A DNA stretch of 64,000 bases from Zasmidium citrigriseum (Eukaryota; Ascomycota; Dothideomycetes; Mycosphaerellales; Mycosphaerellaceae), in assembly GCA_002786025.1 (NCBI GenBank), contig NHNW01000005.1, forward strand, positions 248,001 to 312,000, read 5' to 3'. The notes beneath the pieces are model-generated. The model was not told the DNA's origin. It saw only the letters and a list, made by a program, of their open reading frames with translations, and did not search any database. This document shows, in pieces, positions 29,047 to 40,374 of the stretch; within the stretch, counting starts at the first letter, position 1, and each line of letters opens with the position of its first letter. A program made the position numbers and the translations under genes.

Positions 29047-30621
29047 TCATGGTCTCTCGCTCTCTTGCACTGTCACATCCGCTTGGTACCTGGCCCATAT
29101 GTCGTTGCATGTTGACTTGGCCATCTGCTGCCACTCGGAGATGTACAATTCTTGGGCATCTTCTCCCGACGCCTTCAACTTCAGATTATCCTCATCCGCC
29201 GCGTACACACGGTCGGCCATCGCCTTTATGTGGCGAGTCACACTTCTACGCAACCTCCAGCCAGCGAGCCTCAAAGGCTCGTAGAATACGTGTCTCCTCT
29301 TGGCTGACCATTTGCTCCATAGAACCCAATGAAAGGCAAAGTGCATGTACGCTGAGAATGCCTCGCGAGGTGGGAGAAAGCGTTGGAAAACCTCGAAAGT
29401 GACAAGAAATACGACTTCTTGGTACAGATCCAGATCGAAAGCGTACGAGAGTGTCACGATGATAGAACGCAGCTCGTGCGAGTCGGTAAGATCCCAGGGT
29501 TCGACTTGGTCAGATCGTGATTGCTCTTTCTGGTGCTTCGCCCAATGCGACAGTAAGCAGTTGTACAACGTCGACGCATAAAGCTCGATAATTGACATAT
29601 TATAGCTAGGTCGGATGTAGCTTTTTGCGATGCCGAAGAGGCCAAATACTTTGTCGTGAGCGATGCGGCAGTTCTGCAAGGCAAAAAAATGCACAGCCTC
29701 ATGGAAGTCAAGCAGAATCCCAGATTGTAGGGCACTTCCTGCATATCGTGACCAATGCCAGAGGTGTGTGCCGATGGAAGCATTTTGGACCAGACCAAGT
29801 TGCTTTTGCTTCCGTAGTGTGGATGCACCAAACCCGCGGACTTGCTGCAAGAAGTTTAGAGAGTAGTCAACAGCGTATTGTTACGACGGAAATGAAGCAG
29901 CACGTACTGTGTCGATACCCGGATTCAGAGGACGACCATCTGAGTCTACCTCGAGTCTTGAAGATTGGTCAAATTGAATCTCGCTCCAGTCTAACTCCAC
30001 CGAAAAGTATCGAATTGTTAGCTTCTTGGCCAGTAAGACTTCTTGAACGATCCATAGACGTGACCAGTAGTCATTGCGTTGAACAAGCAGCTTTATTTCG
30101 TCGATTAGAGAATGGACGTCGCGAAGGGCTTTCTCCAGAGGCCTTTTCTCGACTTTGGATTTGTTAGCCTCCATTTCTTGGGCGGCTCTCAAGTGATGCC
30201 TCAGAGATGGCAGTGCTCCAATCCTGAGGAAGAGCCCGTTGCCTTCCAGCGATATCCAAGAAATGACCTCATCCGCTTTGCGATAAATCTGACCCATCAG
30301 ACTTACTTGCGATGCTCTTTCGGTCATGTCGTCCTGATTGATACAGATAGCATCCACAAAGAACCAATTCCGTCGATATTCTAGTGCCATCTCCTCTAGG
30401 AATCTGTAAAGGTTTGGTCGTACTGGGAATGCATCACCGTTGAGAGTAATGCAGTCCCTTTTCTCCGCATCACCCCAACAGTATGACAAGGCTGTCCAGG
30501 GGATATTGTCGTGCACAGAGAATGTCCCGAGTTCCAAGGTAGGCACTTCATGATTCCCGTCCACCAAGCGAATGAGTCGGAACTCGTCCTTTGCACTGTC
30601 GAGAGCCGTGTAAAGTGACAT
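29047..30621 (-). CDS. HET-domain protein, tandem paralogue 2
   Basis: Exons 30621-29908 and 29844-29047 join in phase 0 over a 63-nt intron (GTACGT donor) to 503 residues. The HET signatures WTALSYCWGD, FFVDAICINQ and RLWIVQE are intact. The post-HET region has HDKVFGLFGIAK and other blocks matching paralogue 1, but the acidic repeated tail of paralogue 1 is missing. The two genes lie head-to-tail on the minus strand, with 399 nt between them. A role in self/non-self recognition or regulated cell death is expected from the family. Confidence 0.88.
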
Positions 30622-31602
30622 TGAGCTTGTGTACCATCCACAATGTAGCGAGGAGTATCGGCTGACGCAGTTTTCAACAAAACATACGCGGTAGATAAGG
30701 CCTCTCCGTTTGACGTTGTGTCACCATCGCTAATGCGTGCTCGCCTGCTGTTGATGCGGTAAATGCATTAAAGCCGTCTTGTCCCGGGCGGTGTCCGTTG
30801 GCAGTTCACTGACGCATCTCAGCTGCATTCGGCTCCTGATTATGTGCGTGATAGATGACAAATCTGTGGAATTGCTCTGGAAATGCCACGACAGTACGAC
30901 AAGGTTGCTGACGAACATTGATCAGAATCAATCTTGCAAGCCCCAAGAGCTGGCAGGAAATTTTGCTGAGAGTGGCCGAACTTGGAGTAGAGGAGTCATC
31001 CTAATGGCAAATTGGGCCTTGACTTCTCCAGAATCAAATGCGAGAGGAACGGACCAGGCAATCGTGATATTCGTCTCGCTTGCTTGGCTATGTGTGATCT
31101 GTCATCGGCGAGTGCCAACGCGGTTGCTGCTTGCCAGGCCTCTCAGGTCGAGAGTTGTCCTGCATGATCCTATGTTGCTGCTGGGCAGCTCCATGTTTCT
31201 TTGTCTCGAGCAACGTAATATTCTCGATTCCCCATATGGTTTTGTGATGATGTGTCGAAGGTCAAAATCTGCTCGCCGCAAATCACGGAAGAGATAGGTT
31301 CTGCAGCGCATCCTCGATCCTGAAATCCCAGCCTTGCCCTGGATTGGAGTCGAGAGTCAATTGACGAGATCAATGACTGGCTATCTTCATCGAATGAGAA
31401 TGGCGGCGCGCGCGATGATGAGATGTGGTGATGAAAAGGACGTGGCCAACAGGCGCCTGGTGAGTGTCTTCGATTGGTCGTATCGCATCGCCGCTAATGC
31501 GTGTTTGCCTGAGGCTTAAGACGAGGTATATAGAAGCCGTTCGTCATTCGCGCCGTCTCTCTTCCAGCTACGTTTGAGCTCCTCGACTGACTTCTCACGC
31601 AA
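30622..31602. other. intergenic region, about 1 kb, no confident gene
   Basis: A frame of about 170 codons on the plus strand (30779-31297) has no recognisable features and an ordinary antisense composition, so it was not called. The right end holds the promoter of the gene at 31603. Confidence 0.4.
31527..31533 (+). promoter_or_regulatory. TATA box of the gene at 31603
   Basis: TATATAG lies 70-76 nt upstream of the ATG, a typical distance. Confidence 0.45.
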
Positions 31603-32376
31603 ATGGCCTCCAGAGAAGAAACGCTTGATGAAGAAGCCTTGATGGCTCAGATTCGGAACTACCGCCCTCCAAACCCATCTTCACGCAATCCAAGAATGTC
31701 ACGAGAGTCGAACGTGGCGGATCGAATTGAGGATCACCTTCAAGAAGCTGGACATCGCACGTGGGGATACGTAATATACAGAACTACCTACGACAGCGAC
31801 GCAGAGTGGGCCGAAGTCCTTCGCCGAATCCAATTCTGGACTACAGAGACTATGCGTGACTCCAACGGAGAGGACATTCTCGGTTTGTTGACCTGGACCA
31901 TTTTCGACGACCCTTCGCTTTTCGATGGCATGAGTACAGGAGCAATTCGCCAACATTTTCGCCAATGGACCGAGCATGCAGTGCAATCCGAACAGCCCGA
32001 CAGCGCCGGCGAGGGTCTCGCGCCGCGCTATAGATTTTGCGTACAAGTCGATGCCGAGTCCTTGAAGTCCATTCTGAACGAGCCTTCTCCACCTGGCAGA
32101 GACAAGACAAATCCAGGGTGGGTGAAAGTGGTTGAGAAGAAATGGGCGCCTGTCGCTGAGCGAGCTCAGAACCACCCTGGCTTCGCGAGGCGTCGCGATG
32201 ACCCGCAATGGAATGACTACGAACCGCTGGAAGGGATTACAGAAAAGGACGTGGGATGGATGAGATGCGTATATGCATGGGTCATGACCGAGTTCTATGT
32301 GGACTTCTTTGATCGTAATGGATTTGCGATTGCCTATCAACGGCCTCCAGCCATTTACGGATACCCATGGTATTGA
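31603..32376 (+). CDS. fungal-specific protein of unknown function, 257 residues
   Basis: A single exon encodes 257 residues. The middle contains HRTWGYVIYRTTYDSDAEW followed by a helical stretch, and later RYRFCVQVDAESL and GWMRCVYAWVM. I recall the WGYVIYR...W pattern from lineage-expanded ascomycete proteins without known function, often near HET genes. No signal peptide or membrane helix was seen. The 3' end may overlap the convergent LysM gene if that gene's last exon runs to 32282. Confidence 0.75.
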   Translation: MASREETLDEEALMAQIRNYRPPNPSSRNPRMSRESNVADRIEDHLQEAGHRTWGYVIYRTTYDSDAEWAEVLRRIQFWTTETMRDSNGEDILGLLTWTIFDDPSLFDGMSTGAIRQHFRQWTEHAVQSEQPDSAGEGLAPRYRFCVQVDAESLKSILNEPSPPGRDKTNPGWVKVVEKKWAPVAERAQNHPGFARRRDDPQWNDYEPLEGITEKDVGWMRCVYAWVMTEFYVDFFDRNGFAIAYQRPPAIYGYPWY

Positions 32377-34060
32377 AGCAATGAGCATTTTTGGAGATTC
32401 TAAAGTTCTCGTATGGAAGTTTTTGTTTGAGTCCAAATTTATTGGCTGTGGAATGAGATCTCGATGTAGAAGTTGTGAATGCGATTGTTCGGCTGCTCAT
32501 CAACATACAATCGATCCTTGATCCGTTAACCTGAATGCATGCCACCGGAATGGCGTATAAAATCGCGCTGCGAGCATATTCCTGCCATTGTAGCTGCACA
32601 CAGTAACTATAGCCCGGTTGAAGGCTGCAGTCACTCACGTTTGCGCAAAGACTTGGGTTCCACGCCAAAAGCTGTTTCGTTGTGATCTTGTACTCGTTGG
32701 AAATCGTTGTGCAATCCGTATGATGCTTTGTACTGTATTCCACGTATTGAAAGCACTCGGGCAGAGTGCCTGGCGCAAGAGGAAGGCGATCGTGGTCTCC
32801 TGAGCTAGTCGGGATAGCAGCAAGGCTTGAAGTGATCGTGGTCATCGGAGGACCACCTGAATGGCTGCTCTTCGAAGATGGATCCTGCAGTTCTATCGCG
32901 GGCTCACTGGACAGAATCATCAGCTGTGCTGCAAAGTATCATGGCATCCATGGAAGTTACCTAATACAAACTTGATATCCGATGAAGTGCACGGAGTTCT
33001 GACACAGCTTGTCGAAGTTTGGATTCCAAGCTTGAAATTGTTGTAAAGTCATGTGAGGATTTGCTTTGACAACGCCTGGACATGTGTCCTCAGCTCTCCA
33101 GGTATGGATATTGCATGTAGGTGGTGAACAGATGTCTCCTCCGATAGCAGCATCGAAATTCTGGCAGTAGATATCCAGTTTGTTTCGGACGAGAAGATCG
33201 TACGTCGAGACGTTGAGACTCTTGGAGACCGACAGACAGGTATCACCTGTTCTCACGGTGTATTGTCTCGCGCATGAAGTTGGCGGCGGATTTGCAGAGG
33301 TCGTTTGAGCGAATGCTGTAGTGGCTGATGCTGTTAGAGCATATGATGTTGGTGTTGTGTAACTGTACTTCGTCGCCGCACATTTTGAAGTGAGAGAGGC
33401 GAAGTTGGCTGCAAGACCTTCATCGTATCCGAGAGGGTTTGCAAGTTGAAGCGCTTGGGTGCCGAGCCAACAGTCAGAACAGCTTTCAGTGGACTTCAAC
33501 TGAGTTTTGACGGCCCAGCTGGAGATCAGTGGATCGCAGAACTCTTTGGTGATGCTGTAAGGTATTAGTACTTAGGCTTACATGAGGATTCTCGTGCTAA
33601 GAAGGTCGTACCTGTCCTGCCGGCACGCGAGGTTGTACGCATACATGTACGAATCGGTAAAGAACGTTGCTGTGGAGTTTCAGCAGATGACAGATATCAT
33701 GGTCAACTGACATACCAGGATACGTGTTACCGTTGTAAGGTATCACGTCCGTGTGGACACAAGCTGACGAAATGGCAGAACGTGCATCTTGGAGTGATGA
33801 CTGGCAAGAGTCGGTGCAGAGTCTGGTCACACCGTCGCTGCCGATACTGCCTCCACTGTACAAGAGTCAGCGTCAAAAGCGGTGATTTTGCTTTGCATGA
33901 CTTACAAGGCTGCCAGGTCAGCAAGAGCGCCTGGGCATGACACCGCGGTACTAAGAGAATGCAAGCAAGCGGTTGATACGTTGTACGGCATTGCCATCGG
34001 CGGGCCCTGGAGTTGTTGCGCATCTAGCACCGCAAACATGCCAAAAAGTAGGAATGCCAT
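32282..34060 (-). CDS. secreted LysM-domain protein (chitin-binding, effector-like)
   Basis: Five exons (34060-33906, 33855-33716, 33669-33612, 33554-32961, 32906-32282) join in phase to at most 523 residues. A signal peptide (1-15) is followed by a Cys-rich region and then LysM units: QYTVRTGDTCLSVSKSLNVS, a weaker unit starting HTWRAEDTCPGVV, and one with KITTKQLLAWNPSL ending GYSYC. LysM proteins bind chitin oligomers and can shield hyphae or suppress chitin-triggered immunity. The 3' end is uncertain. LysM proteins usually stop soon after the last Cys, and a small intron after GYSYC ending near 32528 would give an immediate stop. The long tail to 32282 overlaps the neighbouring gene and is doubtful. 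It is divergent from the chitinase at 35117. Confidence 0.75.
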
Positions 34061-35116
34061 CCTGTATGAGGTGAGCTCCAGGAGGAACGTTGGGAGAGCC
34101 TGAGGGATGCCACCGTAAACTGAAGAATGAAGAATGAACGATTGACCTGAACGTCTTTCCAGAACGTCTGGGATGTTTGGTAGAACTATGAAGGCTAGTG
34201 ACGCTCAGGGGTTGGCCGTCCAATTTCTGCGAACATCCGGAAATAAAATGGCTAAACTTGATCTTCTGTGATGCGCCGGATGCGCCGTGTTGGTACTGAA
34301 CACGAGCCTGCAATCTCGGGCTGCGTCAAGGGCGCTACTTCGTGGTTGACCATTGAATGGAGTCAGTGGGCAGGTTGAGAGATGGTGCGTAAATCGCAAG
34401 TTTCATTGTAGGAAAGTCGCGGCTCCAGGCGTGTACAACATGGCCTGGACGAGGCTGGGAACTTTGATGTGCTAATCCAGGCAGTTGGTGGCAAGGGCAA
34501 TTGTGTCACTGGTCGATATATGCGCCGTATGAATGTCAATCGTCAAGCGTTGTCTCAACATCTGCTGAGAGCCGCCAACTCGTGTGTAGCGCTTAACAAA
34601 GCTCTCACTCCTTCCAAATCGAGCTTTAGGTTTAAGGTTAGCGTTTCATCTGCAAGTAGGCGCTGTTCACCGATGATCAAGTAGGCGCCCGCCATGAAGA
34701 GCAGATCCAAAATGGGCTACTTAGCATTCCGGTCAGCTCAAGTAGGAAATATTCGCGTCTACACAGACCACGTTGAAGCTATTCGTCCTCCACTACATGT
34801 GTGCAGTTCAGGTCTCTAATTTCGTCGGACATGGTATCGATATAAGGTGTAAATTTCCTATGATTGATCGATAGAACAATACAGACAATCAGAAATCTCT
34901 TTGCAGGTTATAAACTGCGAGCAACCGATAATGTTCAATGTAGCCGCCGTGGGTGCTTGATGCACACAGGCGCCGAGGCTGGCTGCAAGAATGCGGCGCA
35001 GTTGGCAAAGCACAAGTTAGGGGTACTCTCGCAAAAGCCGTCATATTTGAAAGATCTTGAGAACATTGGTTGAGAACGTATTCATGTTTCACATCACTTC
35101 CTCACCGGTCGCAACC
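34061..35116. promoter_or_regulatory. divergent promoter region of LysM protein and chitinase
   Basis: The 1056-nt region lies between divergent chitin-related genes. Frames here are short. A TATAAGG-like word lies near 34842 but is far from the chitinase ATG. Shared regulation is likely from the arrangement. Confidence 0.4.
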
Positions 35117-38100
35117 ATGGCTGAGGATCGTGCTCGCAAAGCGCGTCCATTTTGGGCAGTTTATCTGAGCCTCGTTCTCGCAGTCACTTTCTGGACATTC
35201 GCTCTTCACAACTTCAACCCAAGAAATGTACCATCTTCGACAAGTTTCTTCCCAAGAGACCTCTCAACACTTGACGTATCCTTCACCCACCTCTCCAACG
35301 ATATCTCCAACGCTACGCTAGTACAGCGGGACGAATATGGCTGTGGGCCGGACAAGCCATGCAGTAACGGGGCATGCTGCGGCAAGAGTGGCTACTGTGG
35401 CTATGGTCGGTTGTCCGCCATGAAGCCTTGCTGTCGATTCTCAATGCTCACGAGAAGCAGGTCCAAAATACTGTGGAAACGGTTGTGTTTCCAATTGTGA
35501 TTCCGTTGCAGAATGTGGCCAGTTCGCTCAGCACCCGGGTACTGAGTGTCCTCTCAAGACTTGTTGTAGCAAGTTTGGCTTTGTGAGTGTCCAAATCTCC
35601 AAGTTCGATACAGAAGACTTACTTCTTGAAGTGCGGCACCACGAAAGACTTCTGTGGAGGTACCACGCGCATCACCGACAATGACTGCAAGAAGCTGATC
35701 GAAGACAGCGGGGTGCCAAAGCAATTGTATTCTAGAGCCCCATCCACCAAAGGGCGGCTCATCCAAACCAATCTTGCAGAACAAAGTCATCGGTTACTAC
35801 GAATCGTGGGCAAAAACGAAGTCATGCCATGCGGTCTCGCCAACTGACTTACCCCTTGATGCCCTAACACAGTAGGTCGGAGTAGCAGAGCAGGTGGTTG
35901 AGTAGAGCTGAGCCTACTCGGTAGCATCAATTACGCCTTTGCGTACATCGATCCGGGAACCTACTCCATAGTCACCATGAACTCGACCATAGATGCGGAC
36001 TTGTTCACGGAGACCACCAATGTCAAGACTCTGAAGCCGGAGTTGACTGTGTTCATTAGCTTGGGCGGATGGTGAGTAGCACCGCAATCGATGTCGAAGG
36101 GCCATGCTGACTCGAGCTAAGGTCGTTCTCAGATAATAAAACGGCAAGTTGCTCCGAAGACTTGAATTGCAATATCTAACGGCCGGTCAGAAGACGCAGC
36201 CTCTTTTTGGTGAAATAGCTGCAGACTCAAAAAAGCGAGAGATGTTTGCAGACAAAGTGGTTCAATTCATGCGCCAGTATGGTCAGTATAAACTGGAGAC
36301 TACACTCTTTGCAACGAACTCTAGAATGATTGACATGACTGTTGGCTGATCACGAGATCCGCAATAGACTTCGATGGAATCGATTTGGATTGGGAGTATC
36401 CAGGAGCACCCGATCGAGGAGGCAAAGCTGAGGATACTGCAAACTATGTGCTCCTTATGCAGACTCTGAGAAAGGCTTTCGATTCTAGCGGAGGCAAGTA
36501 CGGTCTAACATTTACTACGCCTTCGTCCTACTGGTACCTTCGCTGGTTTGACCTTGCCGAGATGATGAAGTATGCGGACTGGACGAACTTAATGACGTGA
36601 GTATCTCAGCCAATACCAAATGAAAGACACACAGCCTGACCGTGGCAGCTATGACTTGCATGGAGCCTGGGATGCTACAGATCCTATTGAATCTATTGTT
36701 CAGGGCCACACAAATCTCACGTGAGTACTTAGCTAGCCCAAGCCCATCAAGCCAATCCTTCTTACATGGTGATTAGGGAAATCAAGTTAGCCGCCGAGCT
36801 ATTTTGGCGAGTTGGAATTTCGCCAGAGAAAGTCGTGATGGGGTTTGGCTTCTATGGACGATCATTCACGCTAGCCTCCACAGATTGCACGGCAGTCGGC
36901 TGTCCGTTCAGTGAAGCATCCAAGAAGGGACCATGCACGGCGACAGAAGGCATTCTGGGCTACTACGAGATCATGAGTATCTTGGCCAAAGACTCATCGA
37001 TCAAGCCGGTCCACGACAAAGAAGCTGCGGTCATGCATTTCACTTTTGATGACGATCAATGGGTCTCCTACGATGATAAGACGACTTTTCAACAGAAGTC
37101 TGACTGGGCAAATGAGGTCGGCCTGGGCGGAGCAATGATTTGGGCTTCAGACCTTGGTACATCTCTTGAACACAAGCTTGTGGATAGGGTAATAGCTGAC
37201 AATGGCGTAGATGATGAGAAGTACACCGCCCACTCGGCATTACTTCAAAGAACGATCAAGCCAACGACCAACGATGTACAAGCTGATTTGGCCAAGTCGG
37301 ACCCCGAGGCAGTCATTCAAAGTGTAGCCTCGTTCAATGGACAGAAGTGCTTTGCTTATACTGGGTCGTGTGTGGATTTGAACGACAATCAAGCAATGCA
37401 AGATGCTTGCGGCCCAGGCAACACGGTCGTTGGCTGGGACGACGCCGGATGTGGAAAGAAGAAGTGTGTAAGTGTGCTTCCCGGCCATCTGCTTTCTACA
37501 ATTGTCGGTCTGCTAAACAATCGAAGCATTGCGGAAAACCTATCTGTTGTCCAACGGCCAGTGCGCCTAGAGATTGCAAGTGGAGAGGCGACAACAATGG
37601 CAACGGGGCTTCATCCGACTGCAACGCTCAATGCTGGCCAGGTGAAGTCAACATGGCCGGAATTCGCTCTTCGTGGGGAGGTGGCTTCACCAACGATGGC
37701 AACACAAACAAGTGTGGTCGAGGATATAAATCATTCTGTTGTCCAGATCCTGGATTTTCGCAGCTAACTCAAGGGTGTGGATATACGTCTTGGTGAGTTA
37801 GAAGTCCCGATGCTGACAGCTCTCCGTTGCTAATGGTCTCAGTGGTGGTTCATGTGCGCTTGGGTCTCAGGCGATCTTCTCGAGCGCTGCAGACTGCTGG
37901 ATCGGCGCGAAACAGTACTGCTGTCGCACTCCGGTCTCCTTCGCCGACTGTCATTGGGTAACGAAGACTGGTGGAGGTGTTGATTCTGATTGTTCGAACG
38001 CACAGTGCAATTCCACAGAAATCGAGATCACCAGAAGCAACGGCGGCAGTGGTGAGAATGTTCGATGTGCTTGTATGTCCCGGTGCATTGTGTCGTTCAT

Positions 38101-39592
38101 TTCCAGGCTAACATATGGTAGATGGCAGGCAGCAGCCAGTCTGTTGCACTGTGGTGACAGCCCCAGCGAAGCCTGCAATATGCAGCGCAGATTTGTGTCA
38201 GCTTCCGGGTGTCTGCTCAGATGAAAGCACGTCTGCCACCAAAAGGGACGTCGCACAAATTGACGATGAAACGGCCCTTTCTAGTCTCGAAAGACGCGGT
38301 CAAGACCAGTTTGAAGCTTTCTTACCAAATGGAGTCATTCTCGTGATCTTGGCTGCGCTGGTCGACTCCATAAGGCATCTGTATGCCGGTCCAAATGCCG
38401 GGCAGATCTTACGTCAACAGTTTCGACTTCGACCTGGGCAATGTATCGCACCGGCCATCGACGTAATACCGGTGGGACCGGGCCCTGATCCACCTGGACT
38501 AGTGGGTGACCATACCGAACACCCCATAGAGGTGAGAATGCCAGGCAAGGCTTGCAAAACGGAGGCTAACAAACATGACAGCCGCAATTCATTGCCCGCT
38601 TCTTGGAGGCCATAACGTGGGGACTACTTCGAGGTCCCAATGGCCGACCGCCAGTTCCACCCATGCCTGCAGTGAACGCCGCAAACATCGCCATGTACTG
38701 GCATCACCCTCTGCATGGGCTTAATAATGCACCAGCCGTTGGTGGTCCCAAAGGGAGTGTTCCTATCACGCCGAACGATCGACTGATGGAGTCAATGGGA
38801 TCTAAACTTTATCCAGCACCTTTGTTACCCACGGACGCGAAAATCAATCTTCCAAAGGGCAAGCTGTGGAAGCTAGAGGATCCTATCTCTTTGGACAACA
38901 TAGAAAAACAGGCAAAGGCTGCAGTTAAGAGCGACAGCCCGGCGGACATGGACCTTCTGCTCCAGTCAGTAAGGATCGTAAGTGGCTCTCACCACAGTAT
39001 ATTTGGTAACGTGCTGCTCACTGATTCCGTCTAGGCCTTCGCAATATTCGAATACATGAATCATCCCAATTTCATCCAGCGCTTCAACATGGCCAGAAAC
39101 CAAGCTCGCACCCAGCTGGGCTTTATCGAAACGGCCATGGCAGCGGAGAACCATCCGGTACCCGGACTACAAGCCTGGTGGGACCCAGTATTGGACGATT
39201 TCATGGGCCAGTTGGAGACACGAGCCCAGACGTTCACGAACCATGCTATTGCCGCAGCTTTCGCCCCATTTGAGACGGCCGAAGGAATGAGGGCGAGGGT
39301 CTACCAGCAGGTCCGCACGACTTTGCTGACCTTTCAGCAAAGGGTGAACAATAGGCAAGGCCTGACTTTGGATCCAAGATTTTTCGTCAATGTACAGCAA
39401 CCTCCAGCACCCCAGCCACCACCTAATCAACAGCCACCGCCGAATCAACAGCCACCGCCGAATCAACAGCCACCGCCGAGTCAACAGCAGCCGCCTAATC
39501 AACAGCAGCCGCCAAATCAACAGCAGCCGCCAAATCAACAGCCGCCGCCAAATCAACAGCCGCCGCCAAATCAACAACAACCGCCTCAGTAG
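35117..39592 (+). CDS. large GH18 chitinase with CBM18 modules (killer-toxin-like subgroup C type)
   Basis: Fifteen exons join in phase to about 1237 residues: 35117-35405, 35461-35582, 35632-35659, 35709-35871, 35925-36071, 36122-36143, 36191-36281, 36368-36596, 36649-36720, 36777-37467, 37527-37792, 37843-38072, 38122-38531, 38582-38977, 39035-39592. The order is an N-terminal signal anchor, hevein-type chitin-binding CBM18 modules (CSNGACCGKSGYCGYG; CPLKTCCSKFGFCGTT), and a GH18 barrel starting NKVIGYYESW with the catalytic DGIDLDWE. Further Cys-rich modules and an unknown helical region follow, ending in a PPPNQQ tail. All catalytic acids are present. An ATG at 35084 would add 11 residues. 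It lies divergent to a LysM gene, as often seen for subgroup C chitinases. Exon 6 uses a GC donor. Confidence 0.85.
39413..39592 (+). repeat. 18-nt coding minisatellite (PPPNQQ / QPPNQQ)
   Basis: Nine complete hexapeptide units and a partial one end the chitinase reading frame. Units differ by CAG/CCG swaps and one N-to-S change. Because the unit is a multiple of 3, changes in copy number keep the frame, so length variation between strains is expected. Confidence 0.9.
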
Positions 39593-40370
39593 GAAAACGC
39601 CCTACGTGAGCAAGGCAATGGCGTCCGAGGCGGCGGTGCAGAGCTTGGGCAACGTCTGTCATTCTGCCTCGCCATCTGCATCGCTGAAAATATTTGGCGT
39701 TATACAAGAGCAAGAGATGAGCGGAGTGTACTTGCAACTTTCCAGCGGAAACCGATTCGAGTTCGGAGTTCCGCAAGGTGTCTTGATTGTTGTCCGAAAT
39801 CAAAGGGAGAGGGCATGTCTTCGCAGCAATTTTAATGACACGTCTTCCGAGGGCCATCGCTGAAGTGCAAGCGACGTCCACCAAGCCAGAGGCTGAGACG
39901 GTCACTGACCTGGGATATCGTGACTGGCAGAGATCCCGTGCAGGCGCCAATCGGCCGGGCTTCGTCCGTCTGTAGTGTCCAGGTCCAGGTCATATCATGG
40001 AATAGAATCTCCACACCCTCACCATCACCACCATAGTCCAGTGGTCCAACCCCCAAACAACCCACACCGCCACCAGTCCACCCCCATGCAGTCTGCAAGC
40101 ACCCGCTAACAAACAACACAGAAACCGTCCACCACCGAGACGCAGCGACTCTCCTGCTCCCGCACTGCTCCAGCTCGGCTTCTCTCGCTCCGGTTGTATG
40201 CAGACTTGCTTCGGCAAGGTCTGTTGAGGAGTTTCCTTTGCCCTCAAGCAACTGTCCGGGCTCTGCGACCCGCCGGGCTACTACAGCCGCCTCTTCCTCC
40301 TCTCCCACAAGTAACTTCGATTCCTGGTCTTGGTGGCGGTGTGCGTTGTTCATTTTTTGCTTTTGGTCCG
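39593..40370. other. region between chitinase and sulfotransferase-like gene
   Basis: No gene is certain here. The only sizeable frame is the one listed at 39832-40374. Confidence 0.4.
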
Positions 40371-40374
40371 TCAT
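39832..40374 (-). CDS. doubtful small protein with one membrane helix
   Basis: An open frame of 180 codons starts with ATG overlapping the stop of the sulfotransferase-like gene (ATGA). It encodes an acidic N-terminal part and a Trp-rich hydrophobic stretch (about 80-100). Its first seven residues, MTDQKQK, resemble MSDQKQK of the SnoaL-like protein at 41893, but the rest does not align by eye. It could be 3'-UTR sequence. No function can be assigned. Confidence 0.25.
   Translation of the reverse strand: MTDQKQKMNNAHRHQDQESKLLVGEEEEAAVVARRVAEPGQLLEGKGNSSTDLAEASLHTTGAREAELEQCGSRRVAASRWWTVSVLFVSGCLQTAWGWTGGGVGCLGVGPLDYGGDGEGVEILFHDMTWTWTLQTDEARPIGACTGSLPVTISQVSDRLSLWLGGRRLHFSDGPRKTCH

Noticed and set aside
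30779..31297. Plus-strand frame of 172 codons upstream of the 31603 gene
   Set aside because: No family resemblance, no promoter or intron signals, and composition like random open frame.
39495..39950. Minus-strand frame over the chitinase minisatellite
   Set aside because: The repeated Ala/Val/Asp translation simply mirrors the 18-nt repeat of the chitinase coding strand.
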